Shown here: positions 1-8,146 of the stretch, piece by piece
Layout of the letters: the number at the start of each line of letters is the position of its first letter
Numbering within the stretch: the stretch's first letter is position 1
Translations under genes and position numbers: made by a program
Origin: an uncultured Methylococcaceae bacterium
GTDB lineage: Bacteria > Pseudomonadota > Gammaproteobacteria > Methylococcales > Methylomonadaceae
Length of the DNA stretch: 55,541 bases
Reading direction: 5' to 3'
Assembly: GCA_903928685.1 (NCBI GenBank)
Contig: CAIYRS010000008.1
Location: forward strand, 1 to 55,541
The notes under the pieces: model-generated
Database searches by the model: none
The model's input: only the letters and a program-made list of their open reading frames with translations
Told to the model about the DNA's origin: nothing

Positions 1-46
1 AACTGGCAGCAATAACCTAACAAAAAAAAGGAAAGGACAAGACAAC

Positions 47-137
47 TTCGCATAATGCACGTTATACAAAAAAGCCCGCGTGGACTGATATTTTCCACGT
101 GGGCTTTGTTACATAACGTTGAGGGATATTATGCGAA
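47..137. repeat. Nested inverted repeat with terminator-like core
   Basis: Three nested pairs of arms share one centre. TTCGCATAA (47-55) pairs with TTATGCGAA (129-137), ACGTTAT (59-65) with ATAACGT (113-119), and AAAGCCCGCGTGG (71-83) with CCACGTGGGCTTT (95-107, one G-T pair). The inner hairpin has A- and T-rich flanks and could stop transcription in both directions. The outer arms resemble the short TTCGCATAA half-sites seen at some tyrosine-recombinase targets, but that is from memory. The open frame across it (55-252) is probably not a gene. Confidence 0.7.
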
Positions 138-373
138 ATTGTGGCAGGTGGTTTGGTGGTGGGTTAAAAGCCCTCTGATTGGTCATTGTGTGGCCTTTGA
201 CGGCTATCGACGATGGGCATCTCACGCTAAGGAGTCTGCCGACGGCGGATAGCTGCCAACGAAAAGGAAAAACATAATTCCGATGGCGATGCCATGTTTT
301 TGCAATAACTTACTGTGGAAGTAAATAAAAAACTGGCGTTTTTGTAATTCACAGTACAAACCAACCATCAGAT
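138..373. other. Intergenic, no gene seen
   Basis: I see no convincing coding sequence between the inverted repeat and the hypF stop. A short GC-rich palindrome (TCTGCCG/CGGCGGA) lies around 233-247. The rest looks like ordinary spacer, with an AT-rich stretch near 300-350. Confidence 0.4.
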
Positions 374-2635
374 TTAACCCACTATCATTTTCAGATACTT
401 ACCAGCATAAAGCTGCCCAACCGCCAAACCACCATCGTTCGGTGGGATTTGCTCGTGGCAGTATACGGTAAATCCGGCGTTTGCTAATGGCTGGAAGGCT
501 TTTTCCATTAGATAGGCATTTTGCATACAACCACCGCTGAGGACGACAGTTTGCTGCCCGACTCGTTTAGCGATTGCCAACATCATCGCCGCCAAGGTGT
601 GGTGGAATTTTGCGGCGATGTCGGCGGGCGGATGGCGACCGATTTCTGACAACATTTGTTCAATCATAATTTGCCAGTCGATAACCACTGATGCGCCGTC
701 AATGAGATTAAATTCATAACGTTCACCTGCGATCACGCTTTTGCTTGCCAAGGCTTCCAAGGCCATTGCCGCTTGGCCTTGGTAATGGTTAATCTGGCAT
801 AAACCCAACAGACTGGCGACGGCATCAAACAAGCGCCCTGCACTGCTGGTGCGTGGGCAATTGATTTGCTTATGTAACGCTGATGTCAACAAGGCCAATT
901 CCTGTGTCGAAAACGGCAAATCGTCGCGCTCAAAAACCGCATCACCGTAGATTTCATAGAGCAATCCTAAAGCCGCCCGACGCGGTTCTGCTATGGCTTT
1001 AGCGCCGCCGGGCAAAGCGAAGGGGCGTAAATGCGCGTAGCGTTGATAGCCATCTGCTTGGATCAGCAAAAACTCCCCGCCCCACAAACTGTTATCGTCA
1101 CCCAAGCCAGAGCCATCCCAAACGATGGCTAATGCGGGTGGCTCCAGGCCGTGTTCCGCCATGCAGGCCAGCGCATGAGCGTAGTGATGCTGCACGGCTT
1201 GGCGAACACCTGGCAATTGGCTGGCAAACTGGCTGCTGAAATAACCACTGTGCAAATCATGCTGGCTACGGGCGGGAGCGAATTGGTAAAACGCCGTTAA
1301 GTCTTCAAGTGTCTGTCGAAATTGCTGCTGTGCCGCTTCGGTTGCCATATCGCCCAAATGTTGGCTGAGGATAATATGTTGTTGATCGCTGATGGCAACC
1401 GCGCTGTTGACTTGTCCGCCGACTGCCAACATCGGCGGCAATTGATTTTTAAAAGTAATCGGCAACGGCGCATAACCGCGCGCCCGCCGCAACACGGTGA
1501 TTTTACCGTTGATAAGTCGGACGACTGAATCATCTAGCGGGCGCAAGATGGCGCGGTCATGGCTGAGAAAAACATCGGCAATGCCTTGCAAACGCGATAA
1601 GGCTTGCGGCTCGTCGATACAAATCGGTTCGTTATGGCGATTGCCACTGGTAGCAACCAACGGCAAGGCGAAATCTGCCAACAATAAATGCTGCAACGGC
1701 GAACACGGCAACATAATCCCCAACAAGCCAGTATCGAACGCGACAGCCTCGGCGATCTCGGCATTATCTCGACGTGTCAACAACACAATGGGCGCAGCTG
1801 ACGATAGCAGCGCGGCGTGTTCTAAGGCATTCAGCACTGCCAATTTTTCCGCACTGGCGACATCGGCAACCATCAAGGCAAACGGTTTGTGGGCGCGGCC
1901 TTTCCGTAACCGAAGCCGCGCTACCGCCTGTTGGTTAGTGGCATCCACTAGCAATTGGAAACCGCCAATATTTTTCATCGCGACGATATGCCCTGCCCTC
2001 AACAAAGCAATCGCATCAAGCAAGGCGCTGTCTTGTGTGGCTAAGACATTTCCTGAAGCATCCAGCAAGCGCAATTGCGGGCCACAAGCGGGACAAGCCA
2101 AAGTTTGCGCGTGGCAACGGCGGTTGGTGCTGTCGTTATATTCCTGTTGGCAGTCCGCACATAAGGCAAAATCCGCCATGCTGGTGTGGATGCGGTCGTA
2201 AGGCTGTTTACGCATCACACTGTAACGCGGCCCGCATTGGCAGCAACTGGTGAAGGCATAACGGTAATAGCGGCTGTCGGGATTGAAAATCTCCTCGCGA
2301 CAAGCTGGACAAGTGGCAATATCCGGCAACACAAATACCGATTGCCGCCCATCTACCACACTGGTTTTTATCTGGAAATCGGTAAATCCCACCAAGGGCT
2401 GGCGAGTTATCGCAAGTGATTTAATTTCGGCAAAGGGCGGTAGCTTAGTTTTTAAATCATCTAAGAATTGCTGCTGCTTGGCCTCAAGACCTTCAATCGC
2501 CAAAACCACACCTTCTTGGCTGTTGGCAATCCAACCATGTTGTTGATACTGACTCGCAAGACGGGCAATAAAAGGCCGAAAGCCCACGCCTTGGACAAAG
2601 CCCTGAATACTGATGTTTAAATGCGCTTTGTTAAT
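374..2635 (-). CDS. hypF: Carbamoyltransferase HypF, [NiFe]-hydrogenase maturation
   Basis: HypF makes the cyanide ligands of the [NiFe] hydrogenase active site from carbamoyl phosphate, passing the carbamoyl group to the HypE C-terminal cysteine. Visible in order are an N-terminal acylphosphatase domain (VQGVGFRPF), two zinc fingers (CPAC...CCQCGP and CADC...CPACGP), a YrdC-like domain, and a Kae1-like domain with HHYAH and GGCMQNAYL. The frame has no ATG, GTG or TTG before a GTG at 2587 that falls inside the conserved VQGVGFR motif. Coding-like sequence continues upstream (NKAHLNISIQGFVQ) to an in-frame stop. I place the start at an ATT at 2635, which follows AGGCGATAAC and gives 753 aa, normal for HypF. 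If ATT is not used, the protein starts at 2587 and lacks the first acylphosphatase strand. No other hyp or hydrogenase gene is in the window. Confidence 0.9.
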   Translation of the reverse strand: MNKAHLNISIQGFVQGVGFRPFIARLASQYQQHGWIANSQEGVVLAIEGLEAKQQQFLDDLKTKLPPFAEIKSLAITRQPLVGFTDFQIKTSVVDGRQSVFVLPDIATCPACREEIFNPDSRYYRYAFTSCCQCGPRYSVMRKQPYDRIHTSMADFALCADCQQEYNDSTNRRCHAQTLACPACGPQLRLLDASGNVLATQDSALLDAIALLRAGHIVAMKNIGGFQLLVDATNQQAVARLRLRKGRAHKPFALMVADVASAEKLAVLNALEHAALLSSAAPIVLLTRRDNAEIAEAVAFDTGLLGIMLPCSPLQHLLLADFALPLVATSGNRHNEPICIDEPQALSRLQGIADVFLSHDRAILRPLDDSVVRLINGKITVLRRARGYAPLPITFKNQLPPMLAVGGQVNSAVAISDQQHIILSQHLGDMATEAAQQQFRQTLEDLTAFYQFAPARSQHDLHSGYFSSQFASQLPGVRQAVQHHYAHALACMAEHGLEPPALAIVWDGSGLGDDNSLWGGEFLLIQADGYQRYAHLRPFALPGGAKAIAEPRRAALGLLYEIYGDAVFERDDLPFSTQELALLTSALHKQINCPRTSSAGRLFDAVASLLGLCQINHYQGQAAMALEALASKSVIAGERYEFNLIDGASVVIDWQIMIEQMLSEIGRHPPADIAAKFHHTLAAMMLAIAKRVGQQTVVLSGGCMQNAYLMEKAFQPLANAGFTVYCHEQIPPNDGGLAVGQLYAGKYLKMIVG

Positions 2636-2671
2636 GTTATCGCCTATTTTAAAGATGAAATCCGCTAAAAA

Positions 2672-3040
2672 TTATTGCTGAAACAGGCAATCGACATAAT
2701 TGGCGATAATCATTTGCTTATGATCGCTATCTACGAGTTGCTCCGGAAATTTTTCAGTTATCAGCCGTATACAATTGTCTTTATGATCTTTAATGGCCTG
2801 TACGCATTCGGCTTCAGTCAATTCGTACTTGTTTTTGGCACAGCTGCTTTGCAAGTTTTCGGAGATATTTTCAAGTGCGCTGACATCCAAACCGGAAACT
2901 TGCAGTGCCGTCGTGGTTACGGTTTTGCCGACTTGTTCGTCAAGCTTTTCAGCGTTGCTAGTTTGTTGGTAGGTATTGGAAATTATCAGATAAGCAACGC
3001 CAACAACGATAAAAGCAATTAACAGTAAACGTTTTTTCAT
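2672..3040 (-). CDS. Small membrane-anchored or exported protein of unknown function
   Basis: This 122-residue protein has a KKR-starting N terminus and one hydrophobic helix (about residues 4-20), followed by a hydrophilic domain with four cysteines (in SSCAKN, AECVQ, DNCIRL and VDCLF). Regular Cys spacing suggests disulfides in the periplasm. The helix could be an uncleaved anchor or a signal peptide. It lies 36 bases upstream of hypF on the same strand, so the two may be cotranscribed, but nothing in it points to hydrogenase maturation. I do not recognise the family. Confidence 0.6.
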   Translation of the reverse strand: MKKRLLLIAFIVVGVAYLIISNTYQQTSNAEKLDEQVGKTVTTTALQVSGLDVSALENISENLQSSCAKNKYELTEAECVQAIKDHKDNCIRLITEKFPEQLVDSDHKQMIIANYVDCLFQQ

Positions 3041-3860
3041 AGATGTACGCCCAAGATATTAAAAAGATTTTAATGGAAATTTGGGGTTGGGCTTAATAGC
3101 TGTCGTCATTATAAGCCAGAAAAACAACATGCCATTTAGTCGCTTCAACTTAGAGTACGCGACAGTTATAAATACGCTACTTCACATCCAAAAGTTCCAG
3201 ATACTATCTGATGTTACGCACTCACTTTTTTGAGACGACAATAAAAAATAATGAATCGCTATCGCGATGTTTTTAAATCGGGTTCTCGCACCCGAAGGCG
3301 AGCTACTTTCTTTTGCGCCGCCAAAAGAAAGTGGCCAAAGAAAAGGCGGCCCGGTCGCCGCTCATGTCTTGCGCTCCTCGCATTTGTCGGGGGACGGCAG
3401 AATGGGCTTCCTGCCCATCTGCCGCCGTGTGGCAGCCATGCCGCAACCTTTATGCCCTTGGGTGCTTCGGGCTATTCCCGACAAATACTCCGGTGCTCGA
3501 CGCGGCAAACGGGAGAAAAGCGCGTTACTGCGTAACATCAGATACCAATTCTGCCTTTAATAAAAACCATAATAAAGCCACGTGTTTATTACAACCAATT
3601 CACAGATGGCTGTGGTGAAAAAAACCAAAGCAACAAAGATAGTAAGTTTTTTAAAAGCCAAACAAAGCTACTTAACATTCAGAAAATTTTTTCAAATAAA
3701 TCAAAGGTTTTTACGTTTCAGAACAGTAATAAATACGGAAAATCCAACCAAAAAACAAGTTGGCAAAGTTATTGCAATTAAGCTTTTGTGTCGATTCAAC
3801 TGACATTTACCACAAGCTGGTCAATGCTATTTTCCCGTTACTATCCTGAGTGCCAGAACC
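3041..3860. other. 820-base gap without a supported gene
   Basis: Apart from the structured repeat, this AT-rich stretch holds only short open frames with unconvincing composition, such as a Lys-rich 73-codon frame at 3582-3803. It separates the minus-strand small protein from the plus-strand efflux operon and should contain both promoters. I cannot place either with confidence. Confidence 0.4.
3278..3486. repeat. Structured intergenic repeat with several hairpins
   Basis: The element contains four inverted repeats. TCGGGT/ACCCGA lie at 3278-3283 and 3290-3295. ACTTTCTTTTG/CAAAAGAAAGT lie at 3305-3315 and 3322-3332. A hairpin lies at 3396-3423 (GGCAGAATGGGC with GCCCATCTGCC). An outer pair, ATTTGTCGGG (3382-3391) with CCCGACAAAT (3477-3486), encloses the last one. 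The pattern of TTTCTTTTG, a short loop and CAAAAGAAAGTGGCCAAAG is one I recall as dispersed in many proteobacterial genomes and often miscalled as short ORFs. The three overlapping frames here look like such miscalls. Confidence 0.6.
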
Positions 3861-4949
3861 ATGATGACTAAAACACCTACCGTTCTAGGTTTAGCCTGCC
3901 TTTTGTTGTTGGGCGGCTGCAATCAAGCAGAACACGAAAAACCCGAAGAGCATCCAAAACTGGAGGCGACCACACCGTTCCGTGAGGACACCGCCGTCAC
4001 TAAGGAATACGTCTGCCAAATCCACGCCATCCGGCACATTGAAGTCCGTGCTTTGGAACGTGGCTATTTGCAGAACATTTTTGTCGATGAAGGCCAGATG
4101 GTGAAGCAAGGGCAGCCGATGTTCAAAATCATGCCCAATATTTATCAGGCCGAGCTTGCAAAAGCTCAAGCCGAAGCCAGTACGATGAATATTGAATACC
4201 TCAACACCAAAGCCTTGGCGGACAAAAAAATTGTTTCCACCAATGAATTGGCGTTGGCAAAAGCCAAGTTGGACAAAGCCTTGGCGGATGTGAAGTTAAT
4301 GGAAACCCACTTAAACTTCACCGATATTAACGCGCCGTTTGACGGCATTATGGATCACTTGCAGGCCAGAAACGGCAGTCTTTTGGATGAAGGCGATTTG
4401 TTGACCACCTTGTCCGACATCAGCAAATTGTGGGTGTATTTCAATGTTCCGGAAGCGGAATACTTGGATTTTAAATCCCACAAACAAGGCAACGCGCCTG
4501 TACAAGTGCAGCTGCGGATGGCGAACGGTCAGGTGTTTAACCAAACGGGCGTCATCGAAACCATCGAAGCCGATTTTGATAACTCCGCCGGCAACATCGA
4601 ATTCCGCGCCACGTTCCCCAATCCTGACAAGCTGCTGCGGCATGGCGAAACGGGGACGATTTTGATGGCGAAGCCCTATCCGAACGCCATGTTGATCCCG
4701 CAAAAAGCCACTTTCGAAATCATGGATAAAACCTATGTGTATGTGATTACACCGGAAGGCAAGCTGGAACAACGGCTTATCCATATCGAAAACGAGCTGC
4801 CGCATTTGTTCATCATCAAAGACGGCTTAAAAGATGACGACAAGGTTTTATTGGAAGGCTTACGTAAAGTCCATGCTGGCGAAGACGTCGATATTGAGTT
4901 GAAGTCGCCGGAAAAAGTCCGCTCAGAACTTGAGTTGTATACCGAATAA
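3861..4949 (+). CDS. RND efflux periplasmic adaptor, lipoprotein
   Basis: Membrane fusion protein linking an RND pump to its outer-membrane channel. The N terminus is a lipoprotein signal (LLLLGGC, lipid on Cys about residue 20). It is followed by a lipoyl half-motif, a coiled-coil hairpin rich in Ala/Lys/Glu (about 90-150), the second lipoyl half (NAPFDGIMD), a beta-barrel domain and a membrane-proximal domain. At 362 residues it is normal for the AcrA/MexA family. It is the first gene of a three-gene operon, 20 bases before the pump gene. No regulator gene adjoins it and the substrate cannot be told from sequence. Confidence 0.93.
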   Translation: MMTKTPTVLGLACLLLLGGCNQAEHEKPEEHPKLEATTPFREDTAVTKEYVCQIHAIRHIEVRALERGYLQNIFVDEGQMVKQGQPMFKIMPNIYQAELAKAQAEASTMNIEYLNTKALADKKIVSTNELALAKAKLDKALADVKLMETHLNFTDINAPFDGIMDHLQARNGSLLDEGDLLTTLSDISKLWVYFNVPEAEYLDFKSHKQGNAPVQVQLRMANGQVFNQTGVIETIEADFDNSAGNIEFRATFPNPDKLLRHGETGTILMAKPYPNAMLIPQKATFEIMDKTYVYVITPEGKLEQRLIHIENELPHLFIIKDGLKDDDKVLLEGLRKVHAGEDVDIELKSPEKVRSELELYTE

Positions 4950-4969
4950 TCCTGCCGGAAGAATCAGCC

Positions 4970-7900
4970 ATGTTTAATATTTTTATCAAAAGACCCGTGA
5001 TGGCGATTGTGTTGTCGTTGGTGTTTGTGTTCATGGGGTTGCTGGCAATCCGTTCTTTGCCGATTTCCCAGTTTCCCGACATTGCCCCGCCACGGGTCAT
5101 GGTTTCATTGGCATATCCCGGTGCCAGCGCCGATGTCCTAGTGCAATCATCCCTGATTACCATTGAACGCGCCCTTAATGGCGTACCCGGCATGAAATAC
5201 ATCATCTCTGATGCGACCAGCGCTGGGGAAGCCGTCATTCAAGTGCTGTTCGATTTGGGCGTTGACCCCAATATAGCGATGGTTAACGTGAAAACGCGCC
5301 TGGATCAGGTCATGAGCCGACTGCCAAAGTTGGTACAGCTGGAAGGGGTGGTTGTCGAACGGGTGCAACCCAGTATGCTCATGTACATCAACCTGTACAG
5401 CAAGGACAAAAACGCGGATCAGAAGCTGTTATACAACTATGCTTTGGCCTATGTGATTCCGGAAGTCCAGCGGGTCTATGGCATTGCACAAGCAAAAATA
5501 TTAGGCAGCCGCCAATATGCGATGCGGATTTGGCTGAATCCTGACCGGATGCGTGCTTATAGTGTCTCGGTGGATGAAGTGATGGATGCCGTTGGCAGTC
5601 AAAGTATTATCGGCAGGCCAGGCCGAATAGGCCAAAGTACTGGCATTGCCGCCCAGTCCAAAGAGTATGTATTGGTCTACAAAGGCCGCTACAACAAGCC
5701 GGAAGAATACGAAGACATTATTATCCGCGCCAATTCCAAAGGCGAGATTCTGCATCTGAAAGACATTGCCAAAGTCGATCTCAGCAGCGAGTTTTATGAT
5801 ATTTATTCAGATAAAGATTCATTTCCTTCCGCTTCGATTGTGCTTAAGCAAAACTACGGCAGTAATGCCAGCAAAGTGATCGAGGATGTGAAAGAAAAAT
5901 TAAAAGAGTTGAAAAAATCCTTCCCTGATGGCATGGATTACGAAATCAACTACGACGTGTCGCGCTTCGTGGATGCGTCCATTGAGAAAGTGCTGCACAC
6001 CTTGGCGGAAGCCTTCGTACTGGTGTCTTTGGTGGTGTTTGTGTTCTTGGGCGACTGGCGTTCCACCTTGATTCCGGTCTTAGCCGTGCCGGTGTCGCTG
6101 GTCGGCGCATTTGCGGTCATGTCGGCATTCGGGCTGTCCATCAACCTTATCACTTTGTTCGCGCTGGTGTTGGCGATTGGTATCGTGGTCGATGACGCGA
6201 TTGTAGTGGTCGAAGCGGTACACGCAAAAATGGAAACCGAACATTGCACACCGTTTGTCGCGGCGAAAAAAGTCTTGGGCGAAATCGGCGGTGCAATTGT
6301 GGCGATCACCTTGGTGATGGTATCGGTATTCATCCCGATTGCTTTCATGGGCGGGCCGGTCGGGGTGTTTTATCGGCAGTTCTCCATTGCTATGGCCTCG
6401 TCGATCATCATTTCGGCGATTGTGGCCTTATCCTTAGCACCGGTTTTATGCGCGATGATCCTGAAAAACAACCACGGCCTAGCCAAGCGGAAAACGCCGA
6501 TCAGCCTGTTTATTGACGCTTTCAACGCCGTTTTTGAAAAAGTCACCGGACGTTACGTCAAGCTGCTGAATGTGGTCGTCATGCGCCGACTCGTAACTTT
6601 TGGGGTTTTGGCTGGTTTTTGCTTTGGGATTTATACCGTCAACCTGACCTTGCCTTCCGGTTTTATCCCCGGCGAAGACCAAGGCATGATTTACGCCATT
6701 ATCCAAACACCGCCTGGCTCAACGTTGGAAGTGACCAATAAGGTGGCACGGGAAATAGAAGCTATCGCCAGTAAAATTGATGGCGTGCAGTCGATTTCTT
6801 CTTTGGCCGGCTATGAAGTGCTGACCGAAGGGCGCGGTTCCAACGCTGGCACAGTCATTATTAACTTGAAAGATTGGTCAGAGCGTAAATATTCCGTCCA
6901 AGATGTTATCCGCGAGTTGGAGAAAAAAACCCATGACTTAGGCGCGTTCATTGAGTTTTTCGAACCGCCTGCCGTTCCAGGTTACGGCGCGGCATCCGGT
7001 TTGGCTTTGCGTTTGTTGGACAAAACCTTGGATACCGATTACCACGAGTTTGACAAACTCAACCAAACCTTCATGGCGGCGCTACGTAAACGCAAGGAAT
7101 TGACAGGCCTGTTCACTTTTTATGCCGCCAATTACCCGCAATACGAGTTGGTTATCGACAATAAATTGGCGATGCAAAAAGGCGTGTCCATCGACAAAGC
7201 CATGAACAACTTGGACATCATGATCGGCAGCACTTACGAGCAGGGCTTTATCCGCTTCAATAACTTTTTTAAAGTTTATGCCCAAGCTAGTCCTGAATTC
7301 CGCCGCTTTCCTACTGATGTCTTGAACTACTATGTAAAAAATGAAGAAGGTAAGATGGTGCCCTATTCCGCCTTCATGACCATGAAGAAGCGGCAAGGCC
7401 CCAACGAGATCACCCGTTATAACCTCTACAACTCCGCCGCTATCCGTGCCGAGCCTGCCGTTGGCTATACCAGTGGTGATGCTATCAAGGCAGTCCAGGA
7501 AGTCGCCGCCGAAGTGTTGCCACAAGGTTTTGATGTTGCTTGGGAAGGCTTGTCTTTCGATGAAGCGGCGCGCGGCAGTGAAGCGCAGGCGATTTTCGGC
7601 GTGGTGTTGATCTTCGTTTACTTAGTGTTAGCAGCGCAATACGAAAGCTTTGTCTTGCCGTTGGTGGTGTTGTGTTCATTGCCGCCGGGCATTTTCGGGG
7701 CGTTCTTCCTGTTGAAAGAATTGGGGCTTGCCAACGACGTTTATTCCCAATTGGGCATGGTGATGTTGATTGGTCTGCTGGGCAAAAATGCGGTGTTGAT
7801 CGTGGAATTTGCGGTGCAGAAACAAGCGCAAGGCTTAACGGTTTTGGAAGCGGCAATTGCTGGCGCTAAAGCACGTTTCCGGCCTATTTTGATGACTTCG

Positions 7901-8146
7901 TTCGCCTTTATCGCGGGTTTGGTGCCGTTAGCCATCGCCACTGGCGCTGGCGCAGTCGGCAACCGCACCATCGGCACGTCGGCCTTAGGCGGTATGCTTT
8001 TCGGCACGGTGTTTGGCGTGGTGTTGATCCCTGGCTTGTACTACATCTTCGCCAAAATGATCGAAGGCAAAAGCATGATTAAAGACGAAGACCTTGACCC
8101 TTTAACCGAAAAATATCACTACGGTACTGACGATGTTCAAGAATAA
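4970..8146 (+). CDS. RND (HAE1 family) inner-membrane efflux transporter
   Basis: Proton-driven drug/hydrophobe exporter of the inner membrane, 1058 residues as usual for AcrB/MexB relatives. It opens with FIKRPVMAIVLSL, the first membrane helix. The proton-relay aspartate pair is present in the fourth helix (AIGIVVDDAIVVVEAV, about residue 405). The mid-protein GEDQGMIYAIIQTPPGST motif and the late helix with GKNAVLIVEFA are also typical. Two large periplasmic loops separate the helices. The stop lies 14 bases inside the downstream channel gene, so translation of the two is probably coupled. The pump forms a tripartite machine with its two neighbours. Confidence 0.95.
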   Translation: MFNIFIKRPVMAIVLSLVFVFMGLLAIRSLPISQFPDIAPPRVMVSLAYPGASADVLVQSSLITIERALNGVPGMKYIISDATSAGEAVIQVLFDLGVDPNIAMVNVKTRLDQVMSRLPKLVQLEGVVVERVQPSMLMYINLYSKDKNADQKLLYNYALAYVIPEVQRVYGIAQAKILGSRQYAMRIWLNPDRMRAYSVSVDEVMDAVGSQSIIGRPGRIGQSTGIAAQSKEYVLVYKGRYNKPEEYEDIIIRANSKGEILHLKDIAKVDLSSEFYDIYSDKDSFPSASIVLKQNYGSNASKVIEDVKEKLKELKKSFPDGMDYEINYDVSRFVDASIEKVLHTLAEAFVLVSLVVFVFLGDWRSTLIPVLAVPVSLVGAFAVMSAFGLSINLITLFALVLAIGIVVDDAIVVVEAVHAKMETEHCTPFVAAKKVLGEIGGAIVAITLVMVSVFIPIAFMGGPVGVFYRQFSIAMASSIIISAIVALSLAPVLCAMILKNNHGLAKRKTPISLFIDAFNAVFEKVTGRYVKLLNVVVMRRLVTFGVLAGFCFGIYTVNLTLPSGFIPGEDQGMIYAIIQTPPGSTLEVTNKVAREIEAIASKIDGVQSISSLAGYEVLTEGRGSNAGTVIINLKDWSERKYSVQDVIRELEKKTHDLGAFIEFFEPPAVPGYGAASGLALRLLDKTLDTDYHEFDKLNQTFMAALRKRKELTGLFTFYAANYPQYELVIDNKLAMQKGVSIDKAMNNLDIMIGSTYEQGFIRFNNFFKVYAQASPEFRRFPTDVLNYYVKNEEGKMVPYSAFMTMKKRQGPNEITRYNLYNSAAIRAEPAVGYTSGDAIKAVQEVAAEVLPQGFDVAWEGLSFDEAARGSEAQAIFGVVLIFVYLVLAAQYESFVLPLVVLCSLPPGIFGAFFLLKELGLANDVYSQLGMVMLIGLLGKNAVLIVEFAVQKQAQGLTVLEAAIAGAKARFRPILMTSFAFIAGLVPLAIATGAGAVGNRTIGTSALGGMLFGTVFGVVLIPGLYYIFAKMIEGKSMIKDEDLDPLTEKYHYGTDDVQE

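Noticed and set aside
55-252. 65-codon open frame at the window start
   Set aside because: It runs through the nested inverted repeat, has a Trp-rich unlikely composition and no ribosome site that I can support.
1497-2201. 234-codon plus-strand frame opposite hypF
   Set aside because: Antisense shadow; the minus-strand HypF motifs account for the whole region.
3251-3618. Three overlapping frames of 94-101 codons
   Set aside because: All lie across the structured repeat in different frames; the Arg-rich translations look like products of a palindromic GC-rich element.
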